This document shows, piece after piece, positions 3,802-6,004 of a stretch of DNA of 6,004 bases. The stretch's first letter is position 1. Each line of letters starts with the position of its first letter. Below the pieces are notes generated by a model. That model did not search any database, was not told the DNA's origin, and saw nothing but the letters and a program-made list of their open reading frames with translations. The stretch spans positions 1-6,004 of the forward strand of contig VBIS01000025.1 of assembly GCA_005880605.1 (NCBI GenBank), written 5' to 3'. The DNA comes from Chloroflexota bacterium. Lineage in GTDB: Bacteria > Chloroflexota > Dormibacteria > CF-121. Made by a program: the position numbers and the translations under genes.

Positions 3802-4899
3802 ATGAAGGTGCTGATCACCGGCGGGGCCGGGTTCATTGGCCAGCGCACCGGCCAGCTCCTTCTCAAGGAAGGGCACCAGGTCACGATCCTCGACAACCTG
3901 TCGCCGCCCGCCCACGATGGCCCGCCGGCGCTGCCGGCCGGCATGGAGCTCGTCGAAGGTGACATCCGTAAGCGTGAGGATTGGGTCAAGGCGCTGAAGG
4001 AGAACGAGATCGTCTTGCACCTCGCGGATCACCATGACTACCTGCCGTCATTCAGCAAGCTGTTCCACATCAACGCCGTCGGCACGGCCATCCTGTTCGA
4101 GCTGCTGCTCGAGGGAAAGACATCGGTGCGGCGGATCGTGCTGGGCTCGACGACCGCCGTCTATGGCGAGGGCAAGTATCGATGTGGCAAGGACGGGGAC
4201 GTCTACCCGCTGCCGCGCCGGGTGGATGTCCTGGAGCGCGGCGTCTGGGACCCGCCCTGTCCGATTTGCGGCGGGGCGGTCACGCCGATGATCACCGATG
4301 AGTCAGTTACCCGGCCGACCAGCGCCTATGGTCTCAGCAAGCTGGCGCAGGAAGACCTGGTTCGGTTGCTGGGCGACCGGCATGGCATCGAGTGGGTCAT
4401 TCTCCGCTACGGCGCCGTCCAGGGAAAGGGCCAGCCCTTTCAGAACGCGTACTATGGCGCGCTGCGCATCTTTGCGCTCCGCCTGGCGCATGGCCAACCG
4501 CCTGCGCTGCTCGAAGACGGAAACCAGCTGCGCGATTTCGTCGACGTCGAGGATGTCGCGCGTGCCAACCTGGCGGCCATCAGCGGGCTCCCGCCCGGCG
4601 CCTACAACGTGGCCACCGGCCGGGCGCACGCGGTGATCGACCTCGCCCGTACCCTGCTGCGCATCGCCGAGCGCGACCTGACGCCGGAGACGCCGGGCCG
4701 GTACCGCGTGGGTGATCCGAGACACGTGGTCCCGGACGTCAGCCGGCTGAAGGCGGCGGGATGGGAGGCGCAGTCCGGCCTGGAGGCCATGGTCCGCGAG
4801 TACTGGCAATGGCTGCAGCAGCAGCCCAACCTCGATACCTACTTCGAGGGCGCCGACCACCTGATGGAGCGCACCGGGACGGTCCGCGTGGCGCGATGA
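3802..4899 (+). CDS. NAD-dependent epimerase/dehydratase, dTDP-L-rhamnose 4-epimerase-like
   Basis: This is an extended short-chain dehydrogenase acting on a nucleotide sugar in the cytoplasm. The N-terminal Rossmann fold has GGAGFIG (7-13) and D31 after the second strand, which favours NAD(H). The catalytic set is S116-T117-T118 and Y176-GLS-K180. Between them, at about residues 125-165, is an insertion with C128 and a CPIC pair (C153, C156) that could bind zinc; I associate a CPxCG insertion of this kind with dTDP-L-rhamnose 4-epimerase-like proteins. The C-terminal substrate lobe includes QLRDFVDVEDVARA (242-255) and GAYNVATG (266-273), standard for sugar epimerases. At 365 residues it is longer than the roughly 310-330 typical of the fold, largely because of the insertion. 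It heads a unit with a PH-like membrane protein and a protein mannosyltransferase, so envelope glycan synthesis is likely. The exact sugar is uncertain. Confidence 0.85.
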   Translation: MKVLITGGAGFIGQRTGQLLLKEGHQVTILDNLSPPAHDGPPALPAGMELVEGDIRKREDWVKALKENEIVLHLADHHDYLPSFSKLFHINAVGTAILFELLLEGKTSVRRIVLGSTTAVYGEGKYRCGKDGDVYPLPRRVDVLERGVWDPPCPICGGAVTPMITDESVTRPTSAYGLSKLAQEDLVRLLGDRHGIEWVILRYGAVQGKGQPFQNAYYGALRIFALRLAHGQPPALLEDGNQLRDFVDVEDVARANLAAISGLPPGAYNVATGRAHAVIDLARTLLRIAERDLTPETPGRYRVGDPRHVVPDVSRLKAAGWEAQSGLEAMVREYWQWLQQQPNLDTYFEGADHLMERTGTVRVAR

Positions 4900-5441
4900 G
4901 CGACCAGGCCAAGCGCCGCTACCCGATCCTCTACTCGGTCCAGCGCTGGAACGACGGCAAGTGGTTCTACGGCGGGTTTTTCATCATCCTGGTGGTGCTG
5001 CTCATCATCAAGCTGATCCAGCACCAGACGATCATTTCCTTCATCCCGGTCACGGTGCTGGACGGCGTCATTCTCGTGGCCTTCTGGCTGATGCAGCGCA
5101 TTTCCTACATCGAGGTGTCGGACGACGGGATCGAAATCCGCTACCTGCTGCGCCACATCGAGCTTCCCTACACCGCGCTGGCGCGGGTCCGCCGGCAACC
5201 GCTCGAGGTTGCCTTCCAGCCGGCGGAGCGCCGTCGCTTCGTCAACCGATTCGTGCGCCGCCTGGCGCGTGGTCCCGCCGCCTACATCCGGCTCGACCGC
5301 CGCCAATCCGACCTGATCGAAGCCGCCGAACGGCAGCTCGGCCCACGCCTGGTTGCCGGCGCCGACATCGTCATTCCGATCGTCGGCGTCGATGACTTCG
5401 TGGCGCAAATCAAGGGCCGTCTGCGCGGCCAAGCGAGCTGA
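4896..5441 (+). CDS. Two-helix membrane protein with bacterial PH-like domain
   Basis: The 181-residue product starts with a short basic cytoplasmic segment, then two adjacent membrane helices (about 24-42, FYGGFFIILVVLLIIKL, and 45-67), then a soluble domain to the C-terminus. The segment SYIEVSDDGIEIRYLLRHIELPYTALARVRR (70-100) has the strand pattern of bacterial PH domains (bPH_2-like), in which the chain leaves the membrane, makes a D-D-G turn and reads I-x-L-P-Y. A second acidic and hydrophobic part, DIVIPIVGVDDFVAQI, ends the domain. I chose ATG at 4896 because it overlaps the epimerase stop as ATGA; the frame is open further upstream, but those codons lie inside the epimerase gene. Its role is unknown. 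Position between two glycosylation genes hints at a membrane scaffold or accessory protein. Family assignment is from pattern only. Confidence 0.75.
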   Translation: MSDQAKRRYPILYSVQRWNDGKWFYGGFFIILVVLLIIKLIQHQTIISFIPVTVLDGVILVAFWLMQRISYIEVSDDGIEIRYLLRHIELPYTALARVRRQPLEVAFQPAERRRFVNRFVRRLARGPAAYIRLDRRQSDLIEAAERQLGPRLVAGADIVIPIVGVDDFVAQIKGRLRGQAS

Positions 5442-6004
5442 TGCAGGCCGGGCCAATCCCTGCGACGCATACGCCGTCTGCCAGGCGAGCCCCACGCGCC
5501 AGCTGGTGGCGCCTGGACCGCACCGACCTCTACTGGCTGATCGCCCTCACCCTGGTCGCCGGCTTGCTGCGCTTCGCCAGCCCGATCTTCCTCGACATCT
5601 TTGCCCACCCCGGATCCGCGGCGCCCATCAGTGCCTGGGGCATCTGCCATGACTATCAGGATCCATCGATTCCGGGGCTCGGCAAGCCGAACGACATCGC
5701 ACCCAACTCGCCATTCCTGTTCGACGAGCTCTACTTCGCCAACGATGCGCACAAGGACCTGCTGGGCCAGGATTACTTCGACCCCGAGCCTCCGCTCGCC
5801 AAGCTCATCATCGCGATCGGTATCAAGTTTTTCGGCTTCAACTCTTTCGGCTGGCGTTTTTTCCCGGCGCTCTTCGGCACCGCGCTGATCCCACTCATGT
5901 ACCTGCTCGCCCGGCAATTGATGGCGGTGCGCTTCTTTGCCATCGCCGCCGGCGTGCTGACGGCCTTCGACGGCATGACCTTCGTCGAGTCGCGCACCGC
6001 GGTG
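5441..6004 (+). CDS. Protein O-mannosyltransferase, GT39/PMT family, 3' end outside window
   Basis: The frame opens at ATG 5441, overlapping the previous stop by one base (TGATG), and stays open through the last base, giving 188 N-terminal residues. After a basic, proline-rich N-terminus and a first membrane helix (about 30-51), the first extracytoplasmic loop carries FDELYFANDAH (94-104), with D95 and E96 matching the catalytic Asp-Glu of PMT enzymes. DPEPPLAKLIIAIGI (114-128), FGWRFFPALFGTALIPLMYLLARQL (136-160) and FDGMTFVESRTA (176-187) follow in the usual PMT order. Such enzymes move mannose from polyprenyl-phosphate-mannose to Ser/Thr of exported proteins; full length is generally around 500 residues, so roughly a third is visible. 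The loop between helix 1 and FDE is about 50 residues, seemingly longer than in mycobacterial Pmt. It probably works in envelope glycosylation with the upstream epimerase. Confidence 0.88.
   Translation, partial: MQAGPIPATHTPSARRAPRASWWRLDRTDLYWLIALTLVAGLLRFASPIFLDIFAHPGSAAPISAWGICHDYQDPSIPGLGKPNDIAPNSPFLFDELYFANDAHKDLLGQDYFDPEPPLAKLIIAIGIKFFGFNSFGWRFFPALFGTALIPLMYLLARQLMAVRFFAIAAGVLTAFDGMTFVESRTAV

Noticed and set aside
4761..4895. Upstream extension of the PH-like gene by 45 codons
   Set aside because: These codons lie within the epimerase gene, read in another frame, and give a low-complexity Gly/Ala/Arg peptide. ATG at 4896 gives the ATGA overlap seen elsewhere in the window and a sensible membrane protein start.
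4303..5917. Three long antisense open frames (4303-4860, 4839-5495, 5282-5917)
   Set aside because: Each lies opposite a + strand gene with strong family motifs or membrane topology. Their products are Arg/Glu/Asp-rich shadows.

Overview
This is a 6 kb window of high-GC bacterial DNA. All supported genes lie on the + strand and are tightly packed. The mix of signals recalls Chloroflexota, Candidatus Dormibacterota or Actinobacteria: TAnnnT boxes a few bases before start codons that lack a Shine-Dalgarno, a GT39 protein-mannosyltransferase, a dTDP-rhamnose-epimerase-like SDR, and an MTA phosphorylase of the kind common in actinobacteria. The window cannot settle the phylum. No mobile element, tRNA, rRNA or CRISPR array is visible.

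Layout. (1) 3-281 is the 3' end of a small membrane protein resembling DUF5658. (2) 331-783 encodes an unrecognised four-helix membrane protein, probably translated from a leaderless mRNA. (3) 830-3628 is a four-gene unit in which every gene overlaps the next by 1 or 4 bases: an Rrf2-type repressor without an Fe-S cysteine cluster, two tandem ThiF/MoeB-like E1 adenylyltransferases, and a 5'-methylthioadenosine phosphorylase. (4) 3629-3801 is intergenic. It carries a 10-bp hairpin whose T-tract lies on the minus strand, a possible 50-nt folded element, a 15-bp palindrome and a predicted promoter. (5) 3802-6004 and beyond is a second overlapping unit: an NDP-sugar epimerase with a cysteine-containing insertion, a two-helix membrane protein with a PH-like domain, and the N-terminal third or so of a protein O-mannosyltransferase that runs off the window.

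The first operon looks devoted to sulfur metabolism. Rrf2 proteins often sense cysteine or Fe-S status, MoeB/ThiF proteins charge sulfur-carrier proteins, and MTA phosphorylase opens methionine salvage. No sulfur carrier, rhodanese, JAMM protease or cysteine synthase is present here. The second operon looks devoted to cell-envelope glycosylation.

The most notable observation is the asymmetry of the E1 pair. The first E1 (1294-2034) lacks about 26 residues around the conserved DxTDN aspartate and has Ser in place of the conserved Cys, yet keeps its nucleotide-binding glycine loop, arginine finger and both zinc CxxC pairs. The second E1 (2031-2828) is complete. This resembles the inactive-plus-active subunit pairs of eukaryotic E1s (AOS1-UBA2, APPBP1-UBA3) and may be a bacterial pseudo-E1/E1 heterodimer. 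That reading is inference.
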